Below, piece by piece: positions 27,635 through 37,829 of a stretch of DNA of 64,000 nt. Position 1 is the first letter of the stretch; every line of letters begins with the position of its first letter. The notes under the pieces are model-generated. The model had not been told where the DNA came from and did not search any database. It saw only the letters and a list, made by a program, of their open reading frames with translations. This stretch comes from Marinobacter vulgaris (GTDB lineage: Bacteria > Pseudomonadota > Gammaproteobacteria > Pseudomonadales > Oleiphilaceae), in the NCBI RefSeq assembly GCF_003344045.1, contig NZ_QFWX01000002.1:62001-126000 (forward strand), written 5' to 3'. The position numbers were made by a program, and so were the translations under genes.

Positions 27635-28543
27635 TCATTCCCAGGCTGCACCCTCCAGCGCATCGAGAGGGATCTTCAGGTACCGTTTGCCATTAGCCTC
27701 GGGCTCCGGCAGCCGGCCGCCCCGGGTGTTCACCTGGAGCGCATGCAGAATCAGCTTGGGCATCGGCAATTCACTGTCCCGTTTATTGCGAAGGTCCACG
27801 TACTGTTCTTCAGTAATGTTGGCCAGATGCTTGTTGGCCCGCTTCTGCTCAGCCACTGTGCTCTCCCACTGGGGCTCCCGGCCGCCGGGCATGTAGTCAT
27901 GGCCGGTGAACAAACGGGTGTCGTCCGGCAGCGCCAGGATCTCCTGGATAGAATCCCACAGTTGATGGGCGCTGCCTCCGGGAAAATCAGCACGAGCCGT
28001 TCCGAAGTCCGGCTGGAAAATGGTGTCATGGACGAACGCCGCATCGCCGATGACATAGGTGACTGATGCCAGGGTGTGGCCCGGGGAAAACATCACGCGT
28101 CCCTGCAGATTTCCAATCCGCAGCTCATCACCGGCGCGAAACAGATGGTCCCACTGGGAACCGTCGGCGGGGAACTCCGGCCAGTTGTAGATGCCTTTCC
28201 ACAGCTCCTGGACACCGGTGACATAGCCGCCAATCGCCGTCGGCGCACCGGTCTGTTCTTTCAGATACTGGGCGGCGGAGAAGTGGTCGGCGTGGGGATG
28301 GGTATCAAGAATCCACTGCACTTCAAAACCCTGCTCACGAATATAGCTGAGCAGTTCATCCGCATGATGGGTCGCGGTTGCACCGGACTTCTCGTCGTAA
28401 TCCAGTACCGGGTCAATGATGACGCACTGTTTTGTATCAGGGTCGCTGACTACATACTGGACGCTGAAGGTACGGGGTTCAAAGAAGCCCGCCACATCAG
28501 GCGTACCCGTCTGTCTCGCTGGCGAAAGCTGGAAGGTATTCAT
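27635..28543 (-). CDS. MBL-fold hydrolase, persulfide dioxygenase-like
   Basis: 302 residues of the metallo-beta-lactamase fold. Metal-binding motifs are THPHADH, the His in MFSPGHT, the Asp in IFQPDFG and the His in FTGHDY. The pattern and the N-terminal FFEPRTFSVQYVV match the Blh/ETHE1-like group, which oxidises glutathione persulfide with an Fe centre or acts as a thiol hydrolase. Position next to a rhodanese and a DsrE protein supports a sulfide-detoxification role. AGGAGGACGCGCTT precedes the ATG. Confidence 0.85.
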   Translation of the reverse strand: MNTFQLSPARQTGTPDVAGFFEPRTFSVQYVVSDPDTKQCVIIDPVLDYDEKSGATATHHADELLSYIREQGFEVQWILDTHPHADHFSAAQYLKEQTGAPTAIGGYVTGVQELWKGIYNWPEFPADGSQWDHLFRAGDELRIGNLQGRVMFSPGHTLASVTYVIGDAAFVHDTIFQPDFGTARADFPGGSAHQLWDSIQEILALPDDTRLFTGHDYMPGGREPQWESTVAEQKRANKHLANITEEQYVDLRNKRDSELPMPKLILHALQVNTRGGRLPEPEANGKRYLKIPLDALEGAAWE

Positions 28544-28916
28544 AAGCGCGTCCTCCTAAATTTTTGAAAACGCATAAAATATATTTACAGTTATGAGGTT
28601 ATAGCCATTGGTTCTTACTGTCCAATTGAGCGAAAGGATCCGGGCCATTCATAAAAGCTATACGGATGCTGTCTATGCGGGAAAACGACAATCGAGGAAT
28701 TCCGTCCGGGGAGACATCGCAGGAGAAGTCCACGATCAATTACTCTATTTCGTGGATGGGCAGGGGGAAGCAGAACCTCTAAACCATTTACTGCCCGTCC
28801 GAGCATGTGCCGGGTACTTAGCAGGAGACCAAAAGCGAGGCAGATGCTGACAATTGAGTCTGCGCTTTTTCAATGATGCCTTTGGCCCTTCCCCGGCTTT
28901 TCATCGTTGGTTCCGG
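28544..28916. other. Gene-free stretch between the MBL hydrolase and the AT-rich orphan
   Basis: The first 70 bp are AT-rich (AAAATATATTTACAG) and probably hold the hydrolase promoter. Frames of 60-80 codons exist on both strands at about 28608-28850, but none has a ribosome site and a recognisable sequence. I see no repeat or RNA. Confidence 0.45.
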
Positions 28917-29213
28917 TCAGATATCGTTAATATCGATATTAACGGGCTTGCGGGACGTACTTGGAGCGGTAGTGGTAAAGTCAATATAGCTCTCAGAAAG
29001 CTTCTCGGCTTTCTGGTTGATGGTGCGTACGATCTGAAAGAAGGAAGCGCTTTTGCCCTCCACCCAACTCTGGATACCGTCTACACGAAGGAAGGGCCGT
29101 TTACCTTCAACGGTTTTAAGCCTGTTGAATGTGCTGGTGGACAGGTCACGCTGCATGGCTTCAACAACGGAGATCAGCGAATCGATCTCTCGAAAAACAG
29201 TTTGGGTTTTCAT
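28917..29213 (-). CDS. Orphan 98-residue protein, unknown function
   Basis: 98 residues, hydrophilic and mostly helical, starting MKTQTVFREIDSLISVVEAM and ending in a Pro/Ser/Thr linker then VNIDINDI. I do not recognise it. GAGG lies 8 nt before the ATG. The upstream region carries two copies of a 13-bp near-palindrome, and the 3' end of the gene is a 20-bp perfect palindrome. Composition is markedly AT-rich for the window, suggesting acquisition from elsewhere. There is no DNA-binding motif that I can name. Confidence 0.55.
   Translation of the reverse strand: MKTQTVFREIDSLISVVEAMQRDLSTSTFNRLKTVEGKRPFLRVDGIQSWVEGKSASFFQIVRTINQKAEKLSESYIDFTTTAPSTSRKPVNIDINDI
28925..28944. repeat. 20-bp perfect palindrome in the 3' end of the orphan gene
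   Basis: CGTTAATATCGATATTAACG is fully self-complementary. It encodes the last residues of the 98-residue protein. It could be a regulatory site or a cruciform-prone sequence. Confidence 0.6.
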
Positions 29214-29227
29214 AATAAATCCTCGGC

Positions 29228-29288
29228 GTTTAATTTAAACATCAGTCTATAATCCAAAAATGGTAAAAGATTGTTGTTTAATTTAGAC
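29228..29288. promoter_or_regulatory. Two operator-like 13-mers upstream of the orphan gene
   Basis: GTTTAATTTAAAC (29228-29240) and GTTTAATTTAGAC (29276-29288) are direct repeats 48 bp apart that differ at one base; the first is a near-perfect palindrome. They lie 15-75 bp upstream of the start codon at 29213. Confidence 0.5.
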
Positions 29289-29400
29289 CTCAGACCATAC
29301 TAATAACCCATTAAAGCAATTAAAATTAGGCTATTCACACTAATCAATAAACTCGTTTATTAAACTTTTTGAATATCAGACCGGCATGCTGCCTGATTTG

Positions 29401-31326
29401 TCAGGTTTTATAATGTTCGAGTTTGGCCTGCAATTGCTCGACCACGGTTCTCACATTCTCAGCCGCTTCGTTGGTAGACGCGGCATTTTTATCGCTCATG
29501 CCCGCCATCTGCCGGATCTCCTCGAGTCGCCTGTTGATATCCTCGGACACCTGGCTCTGCTGTTCTGCAGCACTGGCCATTTCAATGTTGGTGTCGCGGA
29601 TAGCGCGAACACCCGAGCGTAACTGCTCAATGGCCGCTCCGGTCTCCGTGATCGTGCCATTGGCCTCCTCCGCAAGCCGGCTGCCATCAATGATCACCTC
29701 AACCACACTCTCGACACCTTCCTGCAGGTACTGGATCTGATCCTGGATCTCCTTGACGGAATCCTGGGTCCGGCTTGCGAGGTTACGCACCTCTTCTGAC
29801 ACCACCGCAAAGCCACGGCCATGTTCGCCGGCTCTGGCGGCTTCGATGGCGGCGTTCAAAGCGAGAAGGTTGGTCTGTCCGGAAATATTCTCGATAACTG
29901 AAAGAATGCTGCCAATGTTTTCCGAGGCATTCTTAAGTGATGCGCTGGAACTCGCTGAGCGCTCGCCATTTTCAAGCTGTTTGGCGATGGTCCGGGTGGT
30001 TTCCTCAATCAGGGCCTGCCCGTTTTCTGCGAAATGATCCGCTTCCTTGGCCAGGTTTTCTGCCCTGGCGGCACTTTCAGCGACTGCATGGGCGGTCGCG
30101 CTCATTTCATTCATCGCGGTCGCCACCTGTTCCGTTTGCTGATTCTGACGGACCATGACCGATTCGGATTCCGAGGCGATTGCTTTGAGATTTCCGGATG
30201 CACCCAGCAGGCTTTGGGTTGAGCCTTTGGTGTCCACAATCGTCGTTTGCAGCCGCTCTATCAGCTTATCAAAGCCCCTGGCCATCTGACCCAACTCGTT
30301 GGCTGCGGTGGGATTGAAGCGGGCGGTAAGGTCGCCCTCCCCCTCAGCGATGTCGTTGATAGCATCGTTCATTTTCTGTAACGGTCGGGCGATAACCAGC
30401 TGCACCAGTACCCCGAGGCACACGATAATAACCAGGCCGCCAATGGCGATCATCAATATCGCGCGGGTGGTCTGTGCCCAGACCATACCGGACACCTCGT
30501 CCGTCGCGTAGCCGGTAACCACCTTGTATCCCCACGGCGCAAAAGCCGTTTGCTCAAGCTGCCAATCGTCCGGGGTGGTTTCCAGAATCTCGTTAATCCT
30601 GGCGGTCTCGATCACATCCGAATGCATTCGCACCTTGCTCTTATCGTCCACCAGCCCTACGAATCCTTTGTCCAGAAGGCGGGCTGAAGCAATGGTGCTG
30701 CTCAACTCCGTCAGATCCGCGGAATAGCCCACATACCAGATACCGACTGTTTCGCCGGCCCTGTTGAGCATGGGGGTGTAGGCGGTCAGGTAGGGATTGC
30801 CAAGAATTTCCACCTGGCCAAAATAGGCCTGGCCGCGCTGGATGGCCTGCCCGGCCGCGCCGTTGAGGTTCAGCGTGGTACCGGTAGCCCGGGACCCGTC
30901 CTGTTTCTTCACGTTGGTGGAAACGCGGACATAATCCTGGCCATCCCTCACGAAAAGCGTGGCGGTTCCACCCATCATCGCGGTGACACCATCCACCAGG
31001 CCGTAGTTGTTGTTGACCAGTGTGTCGCCGAGAAAGAGTGCCGGGGTTTCCTTACCGGCAACCGACTGGTATCCCTCGATTCGCGGTGCCCCCAGCTGCT
31101 GGCCTCTGGCCGTCAACAGGGACAGGGAGCTTTCCACGCGCTTGGCCATGAGGTCGTCGGTAACCGACAGGATTCTGAGGACATCGGCTCTCAGCTCGTT
31201 ACTCTGCTCCAGCACGTCGGTCTTGATGGCGTTCCGGGTCTCCCATGCAATGAAGCCGCTTGCGACAGCCATGATCAGAACGATCAGTGCTGAGACGGTC
31301 GTAATAAAAAGATTTCGAATCGTCAC
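29401..31326 (-). CDS. Methyl-accepting chemotaxis protein with periplasmic Cache sensor
   Basis: 641 residues. TM1 (about 7-29), a Cache-type periplasmic sensor region to about 285 ([27 protein letters not shown]), TM2 (about 288-312), HAMP, and a cytoplasmic signalling domain whose tip reads [24 protein letters not shown]. It ends KLEHYKT, without a CheR-binding pentapeptide. The GTG start at 31326 has GGGAG upstream. The ligand is unknown; Cache sensors commonly bind small organic acids. Confidence 0.93.
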   Translation of the reverse strand: MTIRNLFITTVSALIVLIMAVASGFIAWETRNAIKTDVLEQSNELRADVLRILSVTDDLMAKRVESSLSLLTARGQQLGAPRIEGYQSVAGKETPALFLGDTLVNNNYGLVDGVTAMMGGTATLFVRDGQDYVRVSTNVKKQDGSRATGTTLNLNGAAGQAIQRGQAYFGQVEILGNPYLTAYTPMLNRAGETVGIWYVGYSADLTELSSTIASARLLDKGFVGLVDDKSKVRMHSDVIETARINEILETTPDDWQLEQTAFAPWGYKVVTGYATDEVSGMVWAQTTRAILMIAIGGLVIIVCLGVLVQLVIARPLQKMNDAINDIAEGEGDLTARFNPTAANELGQMARGFDKLIERLQTTIVDTKGSTQSLLGASGNLKAIASESESVMVRQNQQTEQVATAMNEMSATAHAVAESAARAENLAKEADHFAENGQALIEETTRTIAKQLENGERSASSSASLKNASENIGSILSVIENISGQTNLLALNAAIEAARAGEHGRGFAVVSEEVRNLASRTQDSVKEIQDQIQYLQEGVESVVEVIIDGSRLAEEANGTITETGAAIEQLRSGVRAIRDTNIEMASAAEQQSQVSEDINRRLEEIRQMAGMSDKNAASTNEAAENVRTVVEQLQAKLEHYKT

Positions 31327-31579
31327 ATTGACTCCCGGGAAGCCTGGTTATTGGGTGGCGGTTTTAAAGATCTGGGGCTGGCCTCATTCATTAACTACGG
31401 ATGCTTATAAAGTTATCGGCAAAGATGCCTGCAACTGAAGCAGTTGGGAGAAATAAACTTGCGCCCAGAGCAGGACCAAAGATCGTCTTTGCCGTTGCGG
31501 GGCGGGGATAAGCGTGGGGGTAATCAGTTCCGGGATATTGCACGCAGCCTGGCAGGCATCGGCGGCGCCATTGCTGAGC

Positions 31580-32821
31580 CTAGGTGGGCTGCAAGCCACT
31601 CGACAGCCAGGGCTCATGGCGTTGAATCTGCCGGCTTTTAGGCTCCCTGGCGGCACACATGGCCTGATCAGCATTACGGATCAGTTCATCGACACTCCTG
31701 CCGGCGTCGGGGAAAACGGTCAGGCCGATGCTGGGAAGAATGGGCAGCGCCTGGCAACCAGCGTCAAATGGCTGTTCGAGAGCGGCCAGAAGTGCCTTGG
31801 CGGCCTCCCCTGCACCATCCCTGCCAGCTCCCTTGAGGATCAGGGAGAATTCCTCTTTGCCGACACGGGCCACGGTATCCATAGCCCGGACCTTGGTGCT
31901 TATTCGTTCGACCACTTGCGCCAGAAGCCGATCAACGCCCTGATTGCCGAGCTGGTCACGGAACCGGCTGAAGCAATCGACGCCGATGAACAGCAGCGCA
32001 AATGAGCTGCCCTCTCGCTCTGCCTCCAACAGGGTCTGCTCCAGCCGGTCAATAAACAGTCGCCGATTGGGCAGGCCGGTGAGAGCATCAAAATTGGCGC
32101 TTCTCCAGACCTGATAGTCAGTCTGCTTGCGCTCAGTGGCGTCCCGCGACGTTTTGACGACAGCTTCAACTTCGTTGTGACCATTAAAAACCGGGATAAA
32201 CTGGCAGTCAAAATCAAAGGGGACGTTGTGATGAAACGCCCTGTGTTGAGCCTGACCGGTGGTAACCGTTGTGGTGATCGCCCCGACCAGCTCGGTAGCC
32301 AGATCGAGAACCAGCTCAAGTGGCGTTTTAACAGCAGCGTCCCGCTGCGGCATATTGACCAGATCGGCTATCGCTGCATCAATCACCATGTGCCGGCCAC
32401 CCCGATCGACTATGGCGGGTGGATCCGAGAAAGCCTTCAGCATTGTTTCGATCAGGTCTGTTTCCCGGTCTTTGCGGACTGAAAAAGCAGATAGCGAATT
32501 GGCAATCAAGTGATCGATGGTCTCGTTGAACTCCACCAGCTCATCAATGTCTTTTGCCGTGAAGCCACGCCGCTCCTCACCCCAGGCTTTGGTAACCCGA
32601 GACCGCAGGGACCTGAGTTCCTGTATCACCTGAAGCATGGACGGGCCCTGGCCAAATTGATCCATACAGGTGCCGTCACTGCCCGGGAAGGCAGCGAGAC
32701 CCTGGGAGATCGACTCCAGCATCAGGCGGGCATGCCCCCTCGGGGCTATTTCCAGGGATATCTCTTCCCAGTTTTCGAGCAGCTGTTCCGTTTCCGCCTC
32801 GATAAATTGGGCCAGCTTCAT
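31580..32821 (-). CDS. PAS/degenerate-GGDEF signalling protein
   Basis: About 413 residues. The N-terminal 130 residues resemble RsbRD-type sensor helices (FIEAETEQLLENWEEI), followed by a PAS-like domain and a GGDEF domain. The active-site motif is GKEEF instead of GGDEF, although the RxxD inhibitory site (RAMD) remains. Diguanylate cyclase activity is therefore doubtful and it may instead bind c-di-GMP or GTP as a sensor. ATG 32821 has GGAGGAGG upstream; a longer frame to 32899 lacks one. It lies between a chemoreceptor and a GGDEF-EAL gene on the same strand. Confidence 0.82.
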   Translation of the reverse strand: MKLAQFIEAETEQLLENWEEISLEIAPRGHARLMLESISQGLAAFPGSDGTCMDQFGQGPSMLQVIQELRSLRSRVTKAWGEERRGFTAKDIDELVEFNETIDHLIANSLSAFSVRKDRETDLIETMLKAFSDPPAIVDRGGRHMVIDAAIADLVNMPQRDAAVKTPLELVLDLATELVGAITTTVTTGQAQHRAFHHNVPFDFDCQFIPVFNGHNEVEAVVKTSRDATERKQTDYQVWRSANFDALTGLPNRRLFIDRLEQTLLEAEREGSSFALLFIGVDCFSRFRDQLGNQGVDRLLAQVVERISTKVRAMDTVARVGKEEFSLILKGAGRDGAGEAAKALLAALEQPFDAGCQALPILPSIGLTVFPDAGRSVDELIRNADQAMCAAREPKSRQIQRHEPWLSSGLQPT

Positions 32822-33070
32822 GGCCAGATGCCTCCTCCACGAGAGTTTTAGCTGACAATGTGGTTCCCAGGCCATCAGTTCGGGTCCACGTATTTGCATC
32901 AGCAGGTACCTGCTGTTGGCACGCTATCAGAGACAGCCGACTGCAGTATGTGCGGTAACAGACTGACGGAGACTTTCTATGGGGGCACGGGGAGAAACGC
33001 CAACTAGGTTCAGGCGATTCCAAGGAGCAGTAAATCGCAGAACTGCCAACCTACCTCGAATTTTTCATTC

Positions 33071-35551
33071 TTACGGGGCAGTGAAACGTTGCTCAAAAAC
33101 TTCTTGGGATTCTGGCTTTCCAAATAAAAAACCCTGAAAAGATTCACACCCCACCGACACCAACAACGCCTGCTGCTCCTGCTCTTCCACCCCTTCGGCA
33201 ATTACATCGATACCCAGCGTCGCAGCCAGCGCAATGATAGTAACGATTATCGCTTTATCATCGTGATCGACCAGCACGTCTCTTACAAAACACCGGTCAA
33301 TTTTCAACTGTTTTATCGGCAAACGCTTGAGGTAAGTAAGAGAAGAATATCCCGTGCCAAAATCGTCCAATGAGAAGGTAATACCAAGCTTCCTCAACTC
33401 AAGCATTTTTAACGAGACTGACTCAATGTCCCTCGCCAAAGTACTTTCAGTAATTTCTAGCTTAAGGAGCTCTGGATTTGCACCTGAGCTTGAGAGAATG
33501 CTGGCAATTCTGGCTGTAAAATCTGCCTCTTCAAACTGTCTGGCACTGATATTAACGGCCAAAGTGAGTTTTCGTGCAAACTCACATCCTGACCAAGCCA
33601 CCAGCTGTGTGCAAGCCATGGCGAACACCTGATAGCCCATCGGTACTATCAGGCCAGACGACTCCGCGACTCCAATAAAAGCGGCAGGTGCCAATAAACC
33701 TCTTTCAGGGTGATTCCAGCGTATCAGCACCTCTGCCCCGATCAGACCGCCTTGGGCGTCAACCTGAGCCTGGTAAAAAGGTTCCAGTTGATTATTCTCC
33801 AGCGCAATTCGCAGCTCATTCTCTGTTTGATGCATGGAAATCAGATCAGACTGCATGACTGGGTCAAAAAAAAGAAACTGGTCCTTGCCCGCTGACTTGG
33901 CACTGTACATTGCCATGTCAGCCTGACGCATTAATTCACTTGCGGTTATGGAAGTGCCTGAAAACAAAACAATACCAAGACTGCAACTTACATTCTGCTG
34001 AAATTCCAGATTTCCGAAAGGGTGAGCCAACCTGTCCAGAATGCGTTTGGCAACGGTCTCGGTATTACGTGCAGCCGTTATCCTCTCGACCGCCAAATCC
34101 GCCAGGATCACGACAAACTCATCCCCACCCAAACGCGCAACCGTATCGTTTTCATACACGGAATTTTTTAACGTCAGGCTGGTTCTCACCAGCAATTGAT
34201 CACCCATGCCGTGCCCGAGAACGTCATTAATGACTTTAAAGTTATCTATGTCCAGAAATAACAATGCAGACTGCTTTCCGGAGCGCTCTGTGCTGGCCAT
34301 ACAATGCTCAAGCCGATCTTCGAGCAACCGTCGATTGGCCAACCCGGTTAGAGAGTCCGAGAAAGCCAACTGCTCGATGCGCTTTTCATTGGATCTTCTG
34401 ACTGTCACATCCCGCATCACGCCAATATAGAGCGGTGCATCATCCTTCATGGTTTCGGTAACAGAAAGCTCTAACGGAAAGACAGACCCGTCTCTGCGTT
34501 TGCCGGATAACTCACGGCTTTTGCCAATGATCCCGCTTTGGCCAGTTTTCTGGTAACTCCAAAGGTATCGATCGTGATGCGCCGCATACTCGTTTGGCAT
34601 CAGGCAGGAGACATTGCAGCCTTCAAGCTCGCCCACCGTATATTGGAACATGACTTCCGCAGCACGGTTGAACGATAGAATACGCCCCGCTTCATCAATC
34701 GTTATCACGCCATCGTGCATGGTCTCGATGATGGAATGGAACAGATTGTTCTTTTCATGCAGAAGCCGGTTGATGTGCCGCTGCTCGGTGATATCCGTCT
34801 GGAGTGCCAAATACCCCTGAAGCTGGCCGTATTCATCCTGCAACGGCGAACAGACTATGTGTACCCAATAGGCATAACCTGATTTGTGGTAATTAAGGAT
34901 ATCCGCCTGGAAGTCTTTATTCGCCTTTAAGCGCTCACGGATGTGCTGGACAGTGTCAGGATCAGTTTTTTCACCCTGCAGCAAATCACCGGGCTTAAAG
35001 CCTTTGAACTCATCCAGCGTGTAGCCGGATATCCGCGTAAAGCCTTCGTTGATCCAATCAACATAACCGTTTTTATCCGTTGTTATGACGCCATTTATGG
35101 TCTGGCTGGCGATTTTGGATAATCTCTCTATCTCGCGTCGTTGCCTCTTAACCGTTTCTCGGTTTTCGCTGTCCTGGGTGACATCCATAACAGTCGAAAT
35201 GACAAAGCGGCGGCTCTCAGAAAGCACTACCTGCATCGACGTTGTGAAAAGACTGACAGTGGTGCCATCTTTGTGAACACCTTGCCACTGAAAAGATTCT
35301 TGCTCACTGTCGGTCGTAACTTCCCTCAACTTTTCATCGGCATCTGTACGAGTTTCAGGGGTCGTTAATATGGTTATCGACTGTTTTAATAGCTGCTCGC
35401 GGCGATAACCGAAAATCCGGCAAAACGCATTGTTCACCATCAAGAGACTGCCGTTATTTCCAGTCACAAAGATGCCCATGACCGCGCTCTGATAAACCGC
35501 ACGTAAAAACGTCAATTCATCACTGACCACGTCAGGTAGACTTTGATCCAT
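33071..35551 (-). CDS. PAS-PAS-PAS-GGDEF-EAL protein
   Basis: About 826 residues with no membrane segment. There are three PAS domains (about 10-125, 135-250, 260-375), each with a PAC segment, then GGDEF (RLGGDEF intact, but YEND replaces the RxxD inhibitory site) and EAL (EVLIRWNHPERG, DDFGTGYSSL intact). It senses a cytosolic signal and controls c-di-GMP. The C-terminal EAL has all the usual acidic motifs, so phosphodiesterase activity is likely. ATG 35551 is preferred to an upstream GTG (35596). GC content is lower than in flanking genes. Confidence 0.88.
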   Translation of the reverse strand: MDQSLPDVVSDELTFLRAVYQSAVMGIFVTGNNGSLLMVNNAFCRIFGYRREQLLKQSITILTTPETRTDADEKLREVTTDSEQESFQWQGVHKDGTTVSLFTTSMQVVLSESRRFVISTVMDVTQDSENRETVKRQRREIERLSKIASQTINGVITTDKNGYVDWINEGFTRISGYTLDEFKGFKPGDLLQGEKTDPDTVQHIRERLKANKDFQADILNYHKSGYAYWVHIVCSPLQDEYGQLQGYLALQTDITEQRHINRLLHEKNNLFHSIIETMHDGVITIDEAGRILSFNRAAEVMFQYTVGELEGCNVSCLMPNEYAAHHDRYLWSYQKTGQSGIIGKSRELSGKRRDGSVFPLELSVTETMKDDAPLYIGVMRDVTVRRSNEKRIEQLAFSDSLTGLANRRLLEDRLEHCMASTERSGKQSALLFLDIDNFKVINDVLGHGMGDQLLVRTSLTLKNSVYENDTVARLGGDEFVVILADLAVERITAARNTETVAKRILDRLAHPFGNLEFQQNVSCSLGIVLFSGTSITASELMRQADMAMYSAKSAGKDQFLFFDPVMQSDLISMHQTENELRIALENNQLEPFYQAQVDAQGGLIGAEVLIRWNHPERGLLAPAAFIGVAESSGLIVPMGYQVFAMACTQLVAWSGCEFARKLTLAVNISARQFEEADFTARIASILSSSGANPELLKLEITESTLARDIESVSLKMLELRKLGITFSLDDFGTGYSSLTYLKRLPIKQLKIDRCFVRDVLVDHDDKAIIVTIIALAATLGIDVIAEGVEEQEQQALLVSVGCESFQGFLFGKPESQEVFEQRFTAP

Positions 35552-35838
35552 TTGACTGGTTACCTCGAAGCGCAATTCTGATTTTGACTGATGCACATAT
35601 GCTCTGGGCCGCTTATAAAAAGCTCGACAAATGCGGTTCTGGCGCCGGATTGCCCGCTTCGTCGATTTATAAAAATATTAGAACCGGAAATTATACGCTC
35701 CCAGCCTGAAATCAGTTCATTTGGGTGTCGAGCGCAGACTAGCCCAAGCTTCATTAGCCTCTTTGTTTCTCCAGAATTTCTCGGGTAGCAGGTTCCGACG
35801 AATGCGGAATCCAACAGGTATCACTTTATCAAACATAC

Positions 35839-37392
35839 CTACTTGAACCTCACCACAAGCTCATGCAGCTCCCCTGCAATCTTCTCTATTTTCTGCACGC
35901 TCAATGTGGACTGTTCTCCTTTGGCCAGGTTGTCCGAACCCAGCACCGAAATCTGCTCAACCTGTTCATTGATCTGGTCAGAGACCTGAGCCTGCTCCTC
36001 AACGGCAGCTGCCATTTGAGTTGCCATCTCCGCGATATCACCTACAGATTCCGTAATCTGAGCAAGCGTCTGCTCCGCTTCGAGCATTCGTTCCAGCCCC
36101 TCATCAGCGGCTTTTTTGCCATCGTCAGCGACTGTCACCGAAGCCGATGAGCTGGCCATCAGCGTGTCAATAATACCGTGAATTTCCTTCGTGGAGTCTT
36201 GAGTGCGCTTTGCCAGACTCCGCACTTCGTCTGCAACCACCGCGAAACCTCTACCATGCTCTCCAGCCCTTGCTGCCTCGATAGCCGCATTTAACGCAAG
36301 CAGGTTGGTTTGGTCGGCGATGTCTTCAATAATCTTTGCGGCACCTGCAATTTTGCCACTCTCGCTTGCAAGCTCACCCACCGACTTACTGATGTTGTGC
36401 ACTGTCGCCTTTAGGTTCTGGATAGATTCTCGTGTGGCAGCAACAACCGAAGCCCCCTTATCCGCGAACTCCCTGGCCCCCTCAGCCTTTTGGGCGGTTT
36501 GCTGGACATTGGCCGAGACCTCTCCGATAGTCTGGGACATTTCATGTACCGCCGCCGCTACCTGCTCTGTCTCTGCCTGCTGTTTACGAAGGGTTTCCTG
36601 GGCTTCGTGGGTAATTTCAAGCCCCTCCATAGCTCCGGTTTTGACGCTTCCGGCTGAATCTTCGATTCGAGTAAGCACCGCATCCAGGTGGGCTTGCTGG
36701 GCAAGAACAGCTACCTTGATGCGTCCCAGTTGCACGTCGTCATCCGTGTAGCTCCGGGCCGCCAGATCATCAGTGAATGTCTTTGCCATCAGTGCAGTTA
36801 CCGAATGAATCAGCTGCCGTTTCGCCAACTGCATCCACAAGGCATAAACAATTACCCCGACAGAAAGCACAAGCTCGGAAGCCATGGCTTGCTTGAAGTA
36901 AAAAAGAACACCCGAAACAATGAAAATCCCGATTAGAAACAGAGTGCTTGGCGCAACCCGCCTCCACCAGGGCGTTCCGGTTTTCCCCCTGCGAATTTTG
37001 GAGTAAAGCTTCTCTGCACGCTCCACATCCGCACGGTCAGGGCATGATCTGACGGATTCGTAGCCTACAACATCACCGTTCGATGTGACTGGGGTGACAT
37101 AAGCGCTAACCCAGTAAAAATCCCCGTTTTTACAGCGATTCTTGACCAGCCCCATCCACGGGCGCTTCGCTTTCAAATGGGACCACATATTATCGTAGGC
37201 TTCCGTAGGCATATCCGGGTGGCGGACAATGTTATGTGGCTGGCCCTTGAGCTCATCTATGGAAAACCCGCTGATCTCAACAAACGCCTCATTGCAATGA
37301 AGAATCCTGCCCTTCAGGTCCGTGGCCGATATGAGCTTTTGACTCTCCGGGAACACTCTCTCTTTATCGGTGACCGGTAAATTTTGACGCAT
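35839..37392 (-). CDS. Aer-like PAS chemoreceptor
   Basis: 517 residues. The N-terminal PAS domain (about 15-120; [25 protein letters not shown]) matches FAD-binding Aer-type sensors. Two closely spaced hydrophobic segments (about 150-195) anchor the protein from the cytosolic side. The signalling domain has the tip [25 protein letters not shown]. Likely role: energy or redox taxis. There is no periplasmic domain and no terminal pentapeptide. GGGAG precedes the ATG. It is the last of four signalling genes on this strand. Confidence 0.9.
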   Translation of the reverse strand: MRQNLPVTDKERVFPESQKLISATDLKGRILHCNEAFVEISGFSIDELKGQPHNIVRHPDMPTEAYDNMWSHLKAKRPWMGLVKNRCKNGDFYWVSAYVTPVTSNGDVVGYESVRSCPDRADVERAEKLYSKIRRGKTGTPWWRRVAPSTLFLIGIFIVSGVLFYFKQAMASELVLSVGVIVYALWMQLAKRQLIHSVTALMAKTFTDDLAARSYTDDDVQLGRIKVAVLAQQAHLDAVLTRIEDSAGSVKTGAMEGLEITHEAQETLRKQQAETEQVAAAVHEMSQTIGEVSANVQQTAQKAEGAREFADKGASVVAATRESIQNLKATVHNISKSVGELASESGKIAGAAKIIEDIADQTNLLALNAAIEAARAGEHGRGFAVVADEVRSLAKRTQDSTKEIHGIIDTLMASSSASVTVADDGKKAADEGLERMLEAEQTLAQITESVGDIAEMATQMAAAVEEQAQVSDQINEQVEQISVLGSDNLAKGEQSTLSVQKIEKIAGELHELVVRFK

Positions 37393-37829
37393 GTTGCGAG
37401 CTCCCTAAACTTGCTTTGCAATAACACTATTTGCCTTGTGCAAGTATCGGCCCGGGTACGCGAATCTCCAGCATTTTTTTTGTAACAATAGGAAACTGTG
37501 CCGCCGCCTTACTAAACAGCCCGATTGACCAGCCTGCAATTTCGTCTGAATCTCATAAGCGGTGCGGGATGGGAGCATAGATGCCATGTTATTCCGGCGA
37601 ACCTGACGCGTCCGTTTCTAAAGTTTTTGCTTGCGCGCCACTCACACAGCCGCATCCGGCTCCGGGCTCACAGAATCGGGCAGCGGTCCTCAAAACCGGG
37701 CCCAGAGTAAGAACCAGAGCCCCTGCAGCGGTTTCCTCCCCGCTTTGGTTGACTCAGCCCGAAACCCTTGCGAATCTGAGACAAAAAGCGTTCAATCTCC
37801 GATTCATTGCTGTAGGACTCCAATAATAA
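37393..37829. other. Long untranslated leader region before tupB
   Basis: 437 bp without a believable gene. It must hold promoters for the Aer-like gene (minus) and the tup operon (plus). The last 250 bp before tupB are GC-rich and rich in short complementary segments (CGGGCTC/GAGCCCG-type), so a structured leader RNA is possible. I cannot match it to the molybdenum-cofactor riboswitch consensus. Confidence 0.4.

Noticed and set aside
28608-28850. 80-codon plus-strand frame after the MBL hydrolase
   Set aside because: No ribosome site and no recognisable sequence; a minus-strand frame of similar length overlaps it, so neither is convincing.
37580-37829. Molybdenum-cofactor riboswitch
   Set aside because: Some complementary GC-rich segments are present, but the characteristic conserved loops of that RNA were not found by eye.
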